Assembly: GCA_046046245.1 (NCBI GenBank)
Contig: JBJOKE010000008.1
Span: 124,001 to 188,000 of the forward strand
Length of the DNA stretch: 64,000 bases
DNA from: UBA4615 sp046046245
GTDB lineage: Bacteria; Pseudomonadota; Gammaproteobacteria; Burkholderiales; Burkholderiaceae_E
Direction of reading: 5' to 3'
Part shown: positions 32,602-40,848 of the stretch, piece after piece
How the letters are laid out: each line of letters opens with the position of its first letter
How positions within the stretch are numbered: the first letter of the stretch is position 1
Made by a program: the position numbers and the translations under genes
The notes under the pieces: model-generated
Database searches by the model: none
Told to the model about the DNA's origin: nothing
What the model saw: only the letters and a program-made list of their open reading frames with translations

Positions 32602-33069
32602 TCAGAGCGCGACCGGGGTGGCGCGCAGCTCGCGATGCCAGTCTTCGGCGATCACGAGGAAGAACTCGCGGCGGGTCACGCCGTTGGCGAAGGCCACGCC
32701 GTAGGCGCGCTGCGCGGCGAGCACGGTGCCGCCCTCGGCGACGCCGCCGCGCTCGACGGCCTGGCGGGGCACGACGAGGCGAAGCGGTCCGTCGCCGGTG
32801 GCGCCCGCGAGCGGCTGCAGCGTCAGGCGCAGCACGTCGGGCCGGTCGGGGACCGGTGCGAGCTCGGCGACCCGGTACGGGCCGTCGGCGGCGGCGACCG
32901 CACGGGCCGAGCTGTTGCTCGAGCCTTCGACCGACTCGGACGCGGCCGACGAGGCCGAGGAGCCGCCCGCGGCCGACGAGCCCGCCAGGCTGCCCGCCCA
33001 GGCGGGGACCGCCATGGCGGCGGCGGCGGCGACGGCCGCGACGGCGGCGGCACGCTGGAGGAGGGACAT
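32602..33069 (-). CDS. small exported protein paired with DUF2145, Ser-rich linker
   Basis: A 155-residue protein. A signal peptide (MSLLQRAAAVAAVAAAAAMA, cleavage near AWA-G) is followed by a Ser/Gly/Ala-rich stretch of about 35 residues. The globular part starts at YRVAELAPVPDRPDVLRL. This part (to the end, RREFFLVIAEDWHRELRATPV) has no family I can name. The low-complexity linker suggests the domain is held away from the membrane or a partner. It is translated just before the DUF2145 gene. A gene of this kind beside DUF2145 is common in the Burkholderiales as far as I know. Confidence 0.65.
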   Translation of the reverse strand: MSLLQRAAAVAAVAAAAAMAVPAWAGSLAGSSAAGGSSASSAASESVEGSSNSSARAVAAADGPYRVAELAPVPDRPDVLRLTLQPLAGATGDGPLRLVVPRQAVERGGVAEGGTVLAAQRAYGVAFANGVTRREFFLVIAEDWHRELRATPVAL

Positions 33070-33164
33070 GGGATCTCCGGGGGAGTGGGGGACGGGCGCC
33101 GCGGCAGCACGCCGGGCGTCGCGACAAGGATAGCCGACGCGCCGCCCGCGACGCGACACGCCGC

Positions 33165-33959
33165 TCAGCGACCGCGGAACTCGGCCGCCCGCTTCTCCAT
33201 GAACGCGGCCATGCCCTCGCGGAAGTCGTCGGAGCCGAACAGCGGCAACAGCTGCAGGTAGACGTGGTGCACGTGGGTCTCGAAGGTCTCGTCGAGACCC
33301 ATCCGCATCATCCGCTTCGTGCCCTGGACCGCGAGCGGCGCGTTCGCGGCGATCTCGCGGGCGAGCGCGACCGCCTCGTCGAGGCACTGCTCGGCCGGGA
33401 CCGCCCGCGACGCCAGGCCGAGCTCGACGCAGCGTGCCGCCTCGAGCGTGCGGCCGGTGAACAGCAGCTCGGCGGCCTTCGACCAGCCGATCATCCGCGG
33501 CAGCAGCCAGGTGCCACCCGACTCGGGCACGATGCCGCGGGCGGTGAAGGCGGCGGCCATCTTCGAGCCCTCGGCCATGATCCGGATGTCGCAGCCGAGC
33601 GCGAGGTCCATCCCGTAGCCCGCGCTCGAGCCGTTGTGCGCGCAGATCGTCGGCTTGTCCATCGCGTGCAGCACGATCGGGGGCGCGTCCCGCAGCGGCA
33701 GCGTCGGCGCGTGCCGGCCTTCGCCGATGCCGCTGCCGCCGCGCAGGTCGAGCCCGGCGCAGAAGAAGCGGCCCGAGCCGGTCAGCACGACGGCACGGAC
33801 CTCGGGATCCCGGTTCACCCGGACCAGCACGTCCGCGAGGGCCGCGAGCATCGTCCGGGTGATGGTGTTCTGGCGTTCGGGGCGGTTCAGCCGGACGATC
33901 GCCACGTGTCCGTCGACCTCGCAGCTCACCTCGTCGGCATCATCGGTGCGGGGGCTCAT
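33165..33959 (-). CDS. enoyl-CoA hydratase/isomerase (crotonase) family protein
   Basis: A 264-residue crotonase-fold enzyme. GRFFCAGLDLRGG and AHNGSSAGYGMDLALGCDIRI form the oxyanion hole, and FTARGIVPESGGTWLLPR the catalytic segment with a Glu. The usual double glycine of the second oxyanion motif (AGGG) is SAGYG. The family hydrates, isomerises or otherwise alters enoyl-CoA. The C-terminal end FMEKRAAEFRG is typical. It starts after GAGGAGACGCAG. It stands alone, divergent from an outer-membrane protein gene, so no specific pathway can be assigned. Confidence 0.85.
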   Translation of the reverse strand: MSPRTDDADEVSCEVDGHVAIVRLNRPERQNTITRTMLAALADVLVRVNRDPEVRAVVLTGSGRFFCAGLDLRGGSGIGEGRHAPTLPLRDAPPIVLHAMDKPTICAHNGSSAGYGMDLALGCDIRIMAEGSKMAAAFTARGIVPESGGTWLLPRMIGWSKAAELLFTGRTLEAARCVELGLASRAVPAEQCLDEAVALAREIAANAPLAVQGTKRMMRMGLDETFETHVHHVYLQLLPLFGSDDFREGMAAFMEKRAAEFRGR

Positions 33960-34092
33960 CTGCGTCTCCTCGCGGGCGGGACGCGGATCGCGCCCCCGGC
34001 TGCGCATCGTACCCCCGCGACGCGGGGTCACGGCGCCCGCCAGCTTGGCCGCACGGTACAGTCGCGCTTCCCCGCAACGACCCGCCGCCGCC

Positions 34093-34914
34093 ATGCCCCT
34101 CGCCCAGCGCCCGTCCGCAGCCCGGAAGCCTGCCGATCGCCGAGCCGTGGCGCCCGACGAGGCGGCCGGCCCGTGCGGCGTCGCGACGGCGGTCGCGGCG
34201 GCCGTCGCGATGCTCGTGCCCGCTCTCGGGCACGCGCAGTCGACGGGCTTCACCGGCGACCTGGGGCTGGCCGCCTACGCCCGCAGCGAGGTCGTCCGCG
34301 ACACCGGCAGCAGCCTCACCGTCCTGCCCTACGTCCTCGGCAACTGGGGGCCGTTCTTCGGTCGGCTGGACACCTTCGGCTACCAGGCCCTGCCGCTGGG
34401 CAGCGGACACCTGGAGCTGGTGGGCCGCGTCAGCACCGAGGGCTGGAAGGCCGACGCCGCCTCGCTGCGCGGCCTCGGCGACCGCAGCGCGCCGGTGCCG
34501 ATCGGGGTCGGCACGTTCCAGCGCAACGCCTACGGCGCGCTCATCCTGTACGCGATGCACGACCTGACCTCCGGCGGCGCGTTCGTCGAGGCGCTCCTCG
34601 CGACCAAGTTCGAGCTCGGCCCGCTGCACCTGTATCCGCTGCTGGGCGCGGAGTACCGCAGCGCCGCCTACGTGCGCCACCTCTACGGCGTGGACGCCGC
34701 ACAGTCGGCCGCGAGCGGCGTGCCGGTCTACGCCCCGGGCGCGTCGATCGTGCCGATGGCCGGGCTGGCGGCGATGCTGCCGATCCACGGACCCTGGGCG
34801 CTGCAGTTCACCTGGCGCCACCGCTGGCTGGACGGCGCGATCACCGGCAGCCCGATCGTCACGGCGCGCACCCAGGAGAGCGGGCACATCGGCCTGACCT
34901 ACACCTTCAAGTGA
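34093..34914 (+). CDS. MipA/OmpV-family outer-membrane protein
   Basis: A 273-residue beta-barrel protein. It has a signal peptide, here with an unusually long polar N-terminus (about 28 residues before the hydrophobic core), ending near GHA-Q. The rest alternates as expected for a barrel: PYVLGNWGPFFGRLDTFGYQALP, GALILYAMHDL, LGAEYRSAAYV, and a final aromatic-ending strand IGLTYTFK. MipA in E. coli binds murein enzymes; others are porin-like. It ends 25 bases before the convergent MBL gene. A start further downstream, nearer the hydrophobic core, is possible. Confidence 0.75.
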   Translation: MPLAQRPSAARKPADRRAVAPDEAAGPCGVATAVAAAVAMLVPALGHAQSTGFTGDLGLAAYARSEVVRDTGSSLTVLPYVLGNWGPFFGRLDTFGYQALPLGSGHLELVGRVSTEGWKADAASLRGLGDRSAPVPIGVGTFQRNAYGALILYAMHDLTSGGAFVEALLATKFELGPLHLYPLLGAEYRSAAYVRHLYGVDAAQSAASGVPVYAPGASIVPMAGLAAMLPIHGPWALQFTWRHRWLDGAITGSPIVTARTQESGHIGLTYTFK

Positions 34915-34939
34915 GGCCGGACGGGCCTGTCCTCATTGC

Positions 34940-35950
34940 TCACATCAGGAACCGGTCGCGCTGCGCGCGGGCGCACTCCCCCATCACCGCGAGCGCGCGA
35001 TCGACGGCCTTGGGACCGGTGACGAAGGGGTTCGGCACGCGGCCCCCCTGCGCGCGCATCGCCTGCAGCTTGCGCAGCGTGCCGTCCCAGCCCGGGTGGT
35101 TCGACATCAGCACGTCGATCGGCTGGCGCTGGACGATGCCGCGCATCCGGTCGGCCGCGGCCGCGTAGTGCTCGAGGCGGCCGAGGTCGCGGCCGAAGTT
35201 GAACGCGGTGCCGCCCCACAGCAGCGCCGCGTGCGTGCGACCGCCGGACTTCACGTCGAAGACCGGCGACAGCGTGCCGAGCGTGTGGCCCGGGGTCACG
35301 TAGAGGCGGAACGCCGTGTCGCCGACGGTGAGGACCTCACCGTCCTTCACCGCGATGTCCCGCTGCGGCGGCGCCCCCCAGACCGACGAGCTGAACTCGA
35401 GCTGCGTCTCCATCATCCGCCAGTCGATCTCGCTCGCGACGACGCGCAGCCGGTACTTCTCGGCGAGGTAGCGCGCGCCGCCGTAGTGGTCGCCGTGGCC
35501 GTGGGTGACGATCAGGTAGCGCAGCTGCGCCGGGTCGAGGCCGAGCTTCGCCATCCCGCCCTCGATCAGCGCGCGCGCCTCGAGGGCGTTGTTCAGCGCG
35601 TCGATCAGCACCAGCCCGTCGGAGGTCCGGACCACCCAGGCCGAGACCCAGGCCGAGCCGACGAACCAGACGTTGTCGAACACCGGGCCGGGCTCGGGCG
35701 CCGCGGCCTCGACGAGCTTCCTCAGCATCGCGTCGACCTGCGGGCCGGACGCGGTCCGCGTCGCGGGCTGCGGCTCGCACAGCGGCATCAGCATCGCGAG
35801 GTCGTCGCCGGCCAGACGCTTCGCTGCCGCGACGCGGGCGTCGACCCCGGCCTGCGTGGGTTTCTCCGCGGAGGGGGTGCCGCAGGCGGCGCCCAGCACC
35901 GCGACCGCGACTGCCGCGACCGCGACACGGATCGGACGGACGGATGCCAT
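34940..35950 (-). CDS. MBL-fold hydrolase, B3 beta-lactamase-like, probable lipoprotein
   Basis: A 336-residue exported metallo-hydrolase. The N-terminal hydrophobic stretch ends at LGAACGTPS, a lipobox-like site (Cys23), though Gly is at the -3 position. Metal ligands are His150, His152, Asp154 and His155 (THGHGDH), with later TPGHTLG and SNHPGWDG. Overall it resembles subclass B3 beta-lactamase relatives rather than a proven resistance enzyme. It follows the kinase gene by 14 bases in the sugar-acid operon, so lactone hydrolysis in that pathway is one possibility; another is an unrelated periplasmic role. Confidence 0.78.
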   Translation of the reverse strand: MASVRPIRVAVAAVAVAVLGAACGTPSAEKPTQAGVDARVAAAKRLAGDDLAMLMPLCEPQPATRTASGPQVDAMLRKLVEAAAPEPGPVFDNVWFVGSAWVSAWVVRTSDGLVLIDALNNALEARALIEGGMAKLGLDPAQLRYLIVTHGHGDHYGGARYLAEKYRLRVVASEIDWRMMETQLEFSSSVWGAPPQRDIAVKDGEVLTVGDTAFRLYVTPGHTLGTLSPVFDVKSGGRTHAALLWGGTAFNFGRDLGRLEHYAAAADRMRGIVQRQPIDVLMSNHPGWDGTLRKLQAMRAQGGRVPNPFVTGPKAVDRALAVMGECARAQRDRFLM

Positions 35951-35964
35951 CGGAGTCCCCCGCC

Positions 35965-37257
35965 TCACGCGAGCCGCGCGAACGCCTTGGTGAAGAAGTC
36001 GACCGTACCGAAGTTGCCGGACTTCAGCGCGAGATGCACCGTCCGGCCGGCGCAGGCGGCCGAGGCCACCGCGGTCCAGGGCACGCCCGGGTCGATCTGC
36101 GGGCCGATCGCCATCCGCTCGACGCCGAGCGCCTGCACGACCGCACCCGAGGTCTCGCCGCCGGCCACGACCAGGCGACGGACGCCGGCCTCGACCAACC
36201 CGCGTGCGACCGCGGCGAGCGTGTGCTCGACCAGCTCGCCCGCCTTCGCGACCCCGAGCCTCGCCTGCACCGCGCGGACCGCGTCGGGTTCGGCGGTCGC
36301 GTAGACCAGGACCGGCCCGGCGGCGATCCGCTCGCGGGCGAACGCGAGCGCCTGCGCGGCGACGTCGGCGCCGCCGGCGATCGCGAGCGGGTCGACCGCG
36401 AACGCGGGCAGTCCCTGCGCACGCCAGTGCGCGACCTGCGCGTTGGTGGCGACCGAGCAGCTGCCGGAGACGACCGCAGCGAGGCCCTGCGCGGGCGGCA
36501 GCGCATCGGCGCGCGCGCCCGCGGCGAGCCGTCCCGACGCGATCCAGTTCGGCGGCAGCCCGATCGCGACGCCCGAGCCGGCGGTGACCAGCGGCATCCC
36601 GGCGAGCGCGACACCGAGCCGCACCAGGTCGTCGTTCGTGATCGCGTCGACGACCGCGACACCGATGCCCTCGGCCTGCAGGGCCGCGAAGCGCGCGCGG
36701 ATCGCGTCGGCGCCGGCGGCGACGGTCTCGTACGAGACGAGGCCCACGCGGCGCTTCGTCTGCGCCTGCATCACGCGGACCAGGTTCGCGTCGGTCATCG
36801 GCGTCAGCGGGTGGTTGCGCATGCCGCTGTCCGACAGCAGCACGTCACCGACGAACAGGTGGCCCTTGAAGATCGTCCGCCCGTTCTCGGGGAAGGCCGG
36901 ACAGGCGATGGTGAAGCCCTGCCCCGCGCCGTGCAGCGCGTCGAGCAGCGCGTCGGTCACTGGGCCGATGTTGCCCGCGGGCGTGGAGTCGAAGGTCGAG
37001 CAGTACTTGAAGTAGACCTGCTCGCAGCCGGCCGCGCGCAGCCAGGCCAGCGCGTCGAGCGACTGCGCGACCGCCTCGGCCGCGGGGACCGTCCGCGACT
37101 TCAGCGCGACCACGACCGCGTCGGCGTCGATCGTCGTGCCGGCCGAAGGAACGCCGATCGCCTGCACGGTGCGCATGCCGGCGCGCACCAGGTTGTTCGC
37201 GAGGTCGGTCGCGCCGGTGAAGTCGTCGGCGATGCAGCCCAGCAGCGGCCCGGCCAT
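35965..37257 (-). CDS. otnK: four-carbon acid sugar kinase, 3-oxo-tetronate kinase-like
   Basis: A 430-residue DUF1537 (YgbK) kinase. The N-terminal sugar-binding part begins GCIADDFTGATDLANNLVRAGM, and the C-terminal nucleotide part includes VVAGGETSGAVVQALG. FDSTPAGNIGPV near 113 is another family block. OtnK phosphorylates 3-oxo-tetronate to 3-oxo-tetronate 4-phosphate in threonate/erythronate use. The threonate-type dehydrogenase before it overlaps by one base (TGATG), a classic pairing. The aldolase/decarboxylase (OtnC) and isomerase (OtnI) that normally follow are absent here. Confidence 0.83.
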   Translation of the reverse strand: MAGPLLGCIADDFTGATDLANNLVRAGMRTVQAIGVPSAGTTIDADAVVVALKSRTVPAAEAVAQSLDALAWLRAAGCEQVYFKYCSTFDSTPAGNIGPVTDALLDALHGAGQGFTIACPAFPENGRTIFKGHLFVGDVLLSDSGMRNHPLTPMTDANLVRVMQAQTKRRVGLVSYETVAAGADAIRARFAALQAEGIGVAVVDAITNDDLVRLGVALAGMPLVTAGSGVAIGLPPNWIASGRLAAGARADALPPAQGLAAVVSGSCSVATNAQVAHWRAQGLPAFAVDPLAIAGGADVAAQALAFARERIAAGPVLVYATAEPDAVRAVQARLGVAKAGELVEHTLAAVARGLVEAGVRRLVVAGGETSGAVVQALGVERMAIGPQIDPGVPWTAVASAACAGRTVHLALKSGNFGTVDFFTKAFARLA

Positions 37258-38183
37258 CAGACGCCCTCCCCGCGCTTGGGAGGCACGGTGATGCCCGGGA
37301 AGATCTTGATGACCGCCGAGTCGTCCTCGCGGCCGTATCCGGCCGTGGACGCCTGCATGAACATCTGGTGCGCGGTGGCCGACAGCGGCAGCGGGAACTT
37401 CGTCGCGCGCGCGGTGTCGAGCACCAGGCCCAGGTCCTTGACGAAGATGTCGACGGCCGACAGCGGCGTGTAGTCGCCGGCCAGCACGTGGGCCATCCGG
37501 TTCTCGAACATCCAGCTGTTGCCGGCGCTGTGGGTGATGACCTCGTAGAGCGCGTCGGCGTCGACGCCCTCGCGCAGGCCGAGCGCCATCGCCTCGGCGG
37601 CGGCCGCGATGTGCACGCCGGCGAGCAGCTGGTTGATGATCTTCACCTTGCTGCCGTTGCCCGCACGGTCGCCGAGCCGGTAGACCTTCGCGGCCATCGC
37701 GTCGAGCGTGCCGCCGGCCCTGGCATAGGCCTCGGGCGTGCCGGCGGTCATCATCGTCATCTGACCGCTCGCGGCCTTCGCCGCGCCGCCCGAGATCGGC
37801 GCATCGAGGTAGAGCAGGTCGAGCGCGGCGAGCCGCGCCTCCAGCTGCATCGACCAGTTGGGGTCGACGGTCGAGCACATCACGAAGAGGCTGCCCGGCT
37901 GCATCGTCGCGGCGGCGCCGCCGTCGCCGAACAGCACCGCCTCGGTCTGCGCGGCGTTGACCACCACGCTCACCACCACCGGGCACGCCGCGGCCACCTC
38001 GGCCGGCGTCGCGCAGGCGGTGCCACCCTCGGCGGCGAAGGCCTCGGCAGCCTCGTGCCGGACGTCGCAGACGTGCACCGCGTAGCCCGCGCGCCGCAGC
38101 GAGCCCGCCATCCCGCGCCCCATCGCGCCCAATCCGATCACGCCGACCGGCGCGCCGGCGGCGATCGCCGTGGTCCCTGCCAT
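37257..38183 (-). CDS. ltnD: L-threonate dehydrogenase-like 3-hydroxyacid dehydrogenase
   Basis: A 308-residue enzyme of the beta-hydroxyacid dehydrogenase family. GVIGLGAMGRGMAGSL (14-29) binds NAD; DAPISGGAAKAASG and the catalytic Lys in GSKVKIINQLLAG follow. LtnD oxidises L-threonate (or D-erythronate) to the 2-oxo acid for OtnK. Placement directly before the kinase fits. A strong GACGAGGAGGGACGGG ribosome site precedes the ATG. The related tartronate semialdehyde reductase is the alternative, but the kinase partner argues against it. Confidence 0.83.
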   Translation of the reverse strand: MAGTTAIAAGAPVGVIGLGAMGRGMAGSLRRAGYAVHVCDVRHEAAEAFAAEGGTACATPAEVAAACPVVVSVVVNAAQTEAVLFGDGGAAATMQPGSLFVMCSTVDPNWSMQLEARLAALDLLYLDAPISGGAAKAASGQMTMMTAGTPEAYARAGGTLDAMAAKVYRLGDRAGNGSKVKIINQLLAGVHIAAAAEAMALGLREGVDADALYEVITHSAGNSWMFENRMAHVLAGDYTPLSAVDIFVKDLGLVLDTARATKFPLPLSATAHQMFMQASTAGYGREDDSAVIKIFPGITVPPKRGEGV

Positions 38184-38260
38184 CCCGTCCCTCCTCGTCG
38201 TCGCGCCGGTCGCGGCGCACGGCGGTCGACCTCGACCGCTGCGGCCGATGATACCGGCGC

Positions 38261-40039
38261 TCAGCGACCGCCCGACGGAATGCGCCCGCGGATCGTCTCG
38301 GCCCGCAGGAAGTCGAAGTCGACGCCGAGGTCGGCCTGGGTCACGGTCTCGAGGAAGAGCTTCCGATAGCCGCGCGCGGCCGTCGGCGGCTCGACCGGCG
38401 TCTCGCGCGCGCGGCGCGCGAGCTCCTCGTCGGGGACGAGCAGCGTGAGCTCGCGCCTCGACACGCTGAGCCGGACCCGATCGCCGGTCCGCACCCAGGC
38501 GAGCGGGCCGCCGACCGCCGACTCCGGCGTCACGTGGAGCACGATCGTGCCGAACGCGGTGCCGCTCATCCGGCCGTCGGAGATCCGCACGACGTCCTTG
38601 ACGCCGGCGCGCGCGAGCTTGCGCGGGATCGGCACGTAGCCGGCCTCGGGCATGCCGGGCGCGCCCTTGGGGCCGATGCGCTTGAGCACGATCACGTCGT
38701 CGGCGGCGACGTCGAGGTCGTCGCGATCGATGCGGGCCGCCATGTCCTCCAGACCCTCGAAGACCACCGCACGGCCCTCGTGCTCCATCAGCCGCGGATC
38801 GGCCGCCGAGGCCTTGACGATCGCGCCGCCGGGCGCGAGGTTGCCGCGCAGCACGGCGAGCCCGCCCTGCGGGTAGACGGGGTCGGTGCGCGGCCGCACG
38901 ACATCCTGCGCGAAGGGCGGCGGTGCGGCGTCGAGCACCTCGCCGAGCGTGCGCCCGGTGACGGTGAGCGCGTCCAGGTGCAGCAGCGGGCGCAGCTCGC
39001 GCAGCAGCGTCGTCATGCCACCCGCGCGATGGAAGTCCTCCATGTAGTGCGCGCCCGAGGGCTTGAGGTCGACCAGCACCGGCGTCTCGCGGCCCATCCG
39101 GTCGAGCGCGTCGAGGTCGACCTCGAAGCCGAGCCGACCGGCGATCGCGGTCAGGTGGACGATCGCGTTGGTCGATCCGCCGATGGCGAGCAGCACGCGC
39201 ATCGCGTTCTCGAAGGCCTTCTCCGTGAGGATGCGGTCGATCGTCAGGCGCGAGCGTGCGAGCTCGACCGCGACCGCGCCGCTGCGCTCGGCGACGCGCA
39301 TCCGGTCGGCGGTGACCGCCGGCGGCGATGCGCCGCCGGGCACCGCGATGCCCAGCGCCTCGGCGATGCAGGCCATGGTGCTCGCGGTACCCATCACCGA
39401 GCAGGTGCCGACCGAGGGCACCAGTGCGTCGTTGACGTCGGCGATCTCCTGGGCGTCGACCTCGTCGGCACGGAACTTCGCCCAGTAGCGGCGGCAGTCG
39501 GTGCAGGCACCGACCCGCTCGCCGCGGTGGCCGCCGGTCAGCATCGAGCCGGTCACCAGCTGGACCGCAGGCAGCCCGGCCGAGGCGGCACCCATCAGCT
39601 GCGCCGGCACGGTCTTGTCGCAGCCGCCGATCAGCACCACCGCGTCCATCGGCTGCGCGCGCAGCATCTCCTCGGTGTCCATCGACATGAGGTTGCGCAG
39701 GTACATGCTGGTGGGCGTCGCGTACGACTCGTGGATCGAGATCGTCGGGAAGTCCATCGGCAGGCCGCCGGCGAGCAGGATGCCGCGCTTCACCGCCTCG
39801 AGCAGCTGCGGCAGGTTGCCGTGGCAGGGGTTGAACGCGCTGCCGGTGTTCACGATGCCGATCACCGGCTTCTCGAGGGCCGACTCGGTGTAGCCCGCCC
39901 CCTTGATGAAGGCCTTGCGCAGGAACAGCGAGAAGCCGCGGTCGCCGTAGTTCGGAAGTCCCTGCGACAGGCCGATGTCGGCAGCCTCGGGGGCGATGTC
40001 GTGCCGCGTGCCCTTCGCGGCATCGTCGTTCGAGGCCAT
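38261..40039 (-). CDS. IlvD/Edd-family sugar-acid dehydratase
   Basis: A 592-residue iron-sulfur dehydratase. Cys72 (NPCHGN), Cys140 (GGCDKTVPAQ) and Cys213 (VGTCSVMGTAS) should hold the [2Fe-2S] cluster, and DGRMSGT has the catalytic Ser. These features are those of aldonate dehydratases (arabinonate, xylonate, gluconate types) rather than biosynthetic IlvD. It would remove water from a sugar acid to give a 2-keto-3-deoxy acid. It lies 77 bases before the ltnD/otnK-like pair and five bases after an unknown gene, all leftward. A dehydratase next to LtnD/OtnK is unusual, so the operon may serve more than one acid. Confidence 0.85.
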   Translation of the reverse strand: MASNDDAAKGTRHDIAPEAADIGLSQGLPNYGDRGFSLFLRKAFIKGAGYTESALEKPVIGIVNTGSAFNPCHGNLPQLLEAVKRGILLAGGLPMDFPTISIHESYATPTSMYLRNLMSMDTEEMLRAQPMDAVVLIGGCDKTVPAQLMGAASAGLPAVQLVTGSMLTGGHRGERVGACTDCRRYWAKFRADEVDAQEIADVNDALVPSVGTCSVMGTASTMACIAEALGIAVPGGASPPAVTADRMRVAERSGAVAVELARSRLTIDRILTEKAFENAMRVLLAIGGSTNAIVHLTAIAGRLGFEVDLDALDRMGRETPVLVDLKPSGAHYMEDFHRAGGMTTLLRELRPLLHLDALTVTGRTLGEVLDAAPPPFAQDVVRPRTDPVYPQGGLAVLRGNLAPGGAIVKASAADPRLMEHEGRAVVFEGLEDMAARIDRDDLDVAADDVIVLKRIGPKGAPGMPEAGYVPIPRKLARAGVKDVVRISDGRMSGTAFGTIVLHVTPESAVGGPLAWVRTGDRVRLSVSRRELTLLVPDEELARRARETPVEPPTAARGYRKLFLETVTQADLGVDFDFLRAETIRGRIPSGGR

Positions 40040-40044
40040 CGCGT

Positions 40045-40485
40045 TCAGTTGCCCGTCGGGGGGTACGCGCGCCGCGCGAGATCGTCGAGGTCGACGCCCA
40101 CCCAGTCCGCCGCATCGAGGCTCTCGACCTCGTCGCCGTCCTCGGCGCGCGCATCGGCCCAGTCCTCGAGCGCTTCCTCGATCGCCTCGTCGACGCCGCG
40201 GCCCTCGACACCGTTCAGGAGCCGGTCCGCGAGATCGGGCGTGAGCCGCCAGATCCTGCGGACGCGGTGGGGGGCGTCCTCGGACGCGAGGCCGCCGGCC
40301 AGCAGCAGGAACGGCGCGTGCGCGGGCTCGCCGCGCTCGCGCAGCACCTCGTCGGTCTGCTGCTCGATCTGCCGCAGCGCGCCCATGCCGTCGCGCTGCG
40401 TCGGCGGCGACGACCAGCCGGTCAGGTGGAGCCAGGCCGCGTGCTCGCGGTCGTAGTGGAGCATGGCGATGAATTCGGTATCCAT
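40045..40485 (-). CDS. unknown acidic protein at the head of the dehydratase operon
   Basis: A 146-residue soluble protein with no signal peptide or membrane segment. It begins MDTEFIAMLHYDREHAAWLHLTGWSSPP. Two regions are acidic: about 95-130 (EEALEDWADARAEDGDEVESLDAADWVGVDLDDL). I recognise no family. The small gap of five bases to the dehydratase start suggests coupled expression. It could equally be a separate small gene that shares the promoter by chance. Confidence 0.55.
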   Translation of the reverse strand: MDTEFIAMLHYDREHAAWLHLTGWSSPPTQRDGMGALRQIEQQTDEVLRERGEPAHAPFLLLAGGLASEDAPHRVRRIWRLTPDLADRLLNGVEGRGVDEAIEEALEDWADARAEDGDEVESLDAADWVGVDLDDLARRAYPPTGN

Positions 40486-40550
40486 CCGGCGAGTGTAGCC
40501 CGCGCCGCCGAGCCCCGACCGTCCCGGGCGCCGGATCCGGACGGCCGCCG

Positions 40551-40844
40551 TCAGCCCGCGCGCCGGCGGCGCTCGGCCTCGACCGAATCGAGCACCTCGA
40601 AGAACGCGCCGCCGAGACGCGGCGCGCTGATCTCGTCGTCGGTCTCGGTCTCCATCGCGAGCGCGACGATCGCGACCTCGGTGATCGCGGCCTGGCCGTC
40701 GTCCTGGTCGATCCGCGCGCTCTGCGCGAGCTCGAGGAGCGCGTGGAACCAGGCGTCGTCGAGCCGGGCGAGGGCGTCTGCGAAGCCGCCGCCGTGCTCG
40801 CGCTGCGACGCCAGCAGCCGCTCGACGAGATCGGAGATCTCCAT
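40551..40844 (-). CDS. small acidic helical protein next to selO
   Basis: A 97-residue protein. MEISDLVERLLASQREHGGG starts a helical, mostly acidic chain, and the end (EAERRRRAG) is basic. No membrane segment or Cys is present. It starts four bases after the selO stop, which makes coupled translation likely. I recognise no family. The position suggests a partner of SelO or a simple passenger; nothing more can be said. Confidence 0.55.
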   Translation of the reverse strand: MEISDLVERLLASQREHGGGFADALARLDDAWFHALLELAQSARIDQDDGQAAITEVAIVALAMETETDDEISAPRLGGAFFEVLDSVEAERRRRAG

Positions 40845-40848
40845 CGGC

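Noticed and set aside
32602..33069. Longer start upstream for the DUF2145 partner
   Set aside because: The ATG at 33069 gives a clean signal peptide; the upstream extension is Arg/Gly-rich and hides the leader.
34914..34928. Terminator hairpin between the MipA-like and MBL genes
   Set aside because: Only five pairs (AGGCC / GGCCT) and no T-run; too weak to list.
34940..35950. Beta-lactamase resistance gene
   Set aside because: It is B3-like in fold only; the lipoprotein leader, operon context and many non-lactamase relatives do not support a resistance call.
38261..40039. Biosynthetic dihydroxy-acid dehydratase (IlvD)
   Set aside because: Company of threonate-type dehydrogenase and kinase and the sugar-acid dehydratase sequence features point to catabolism.
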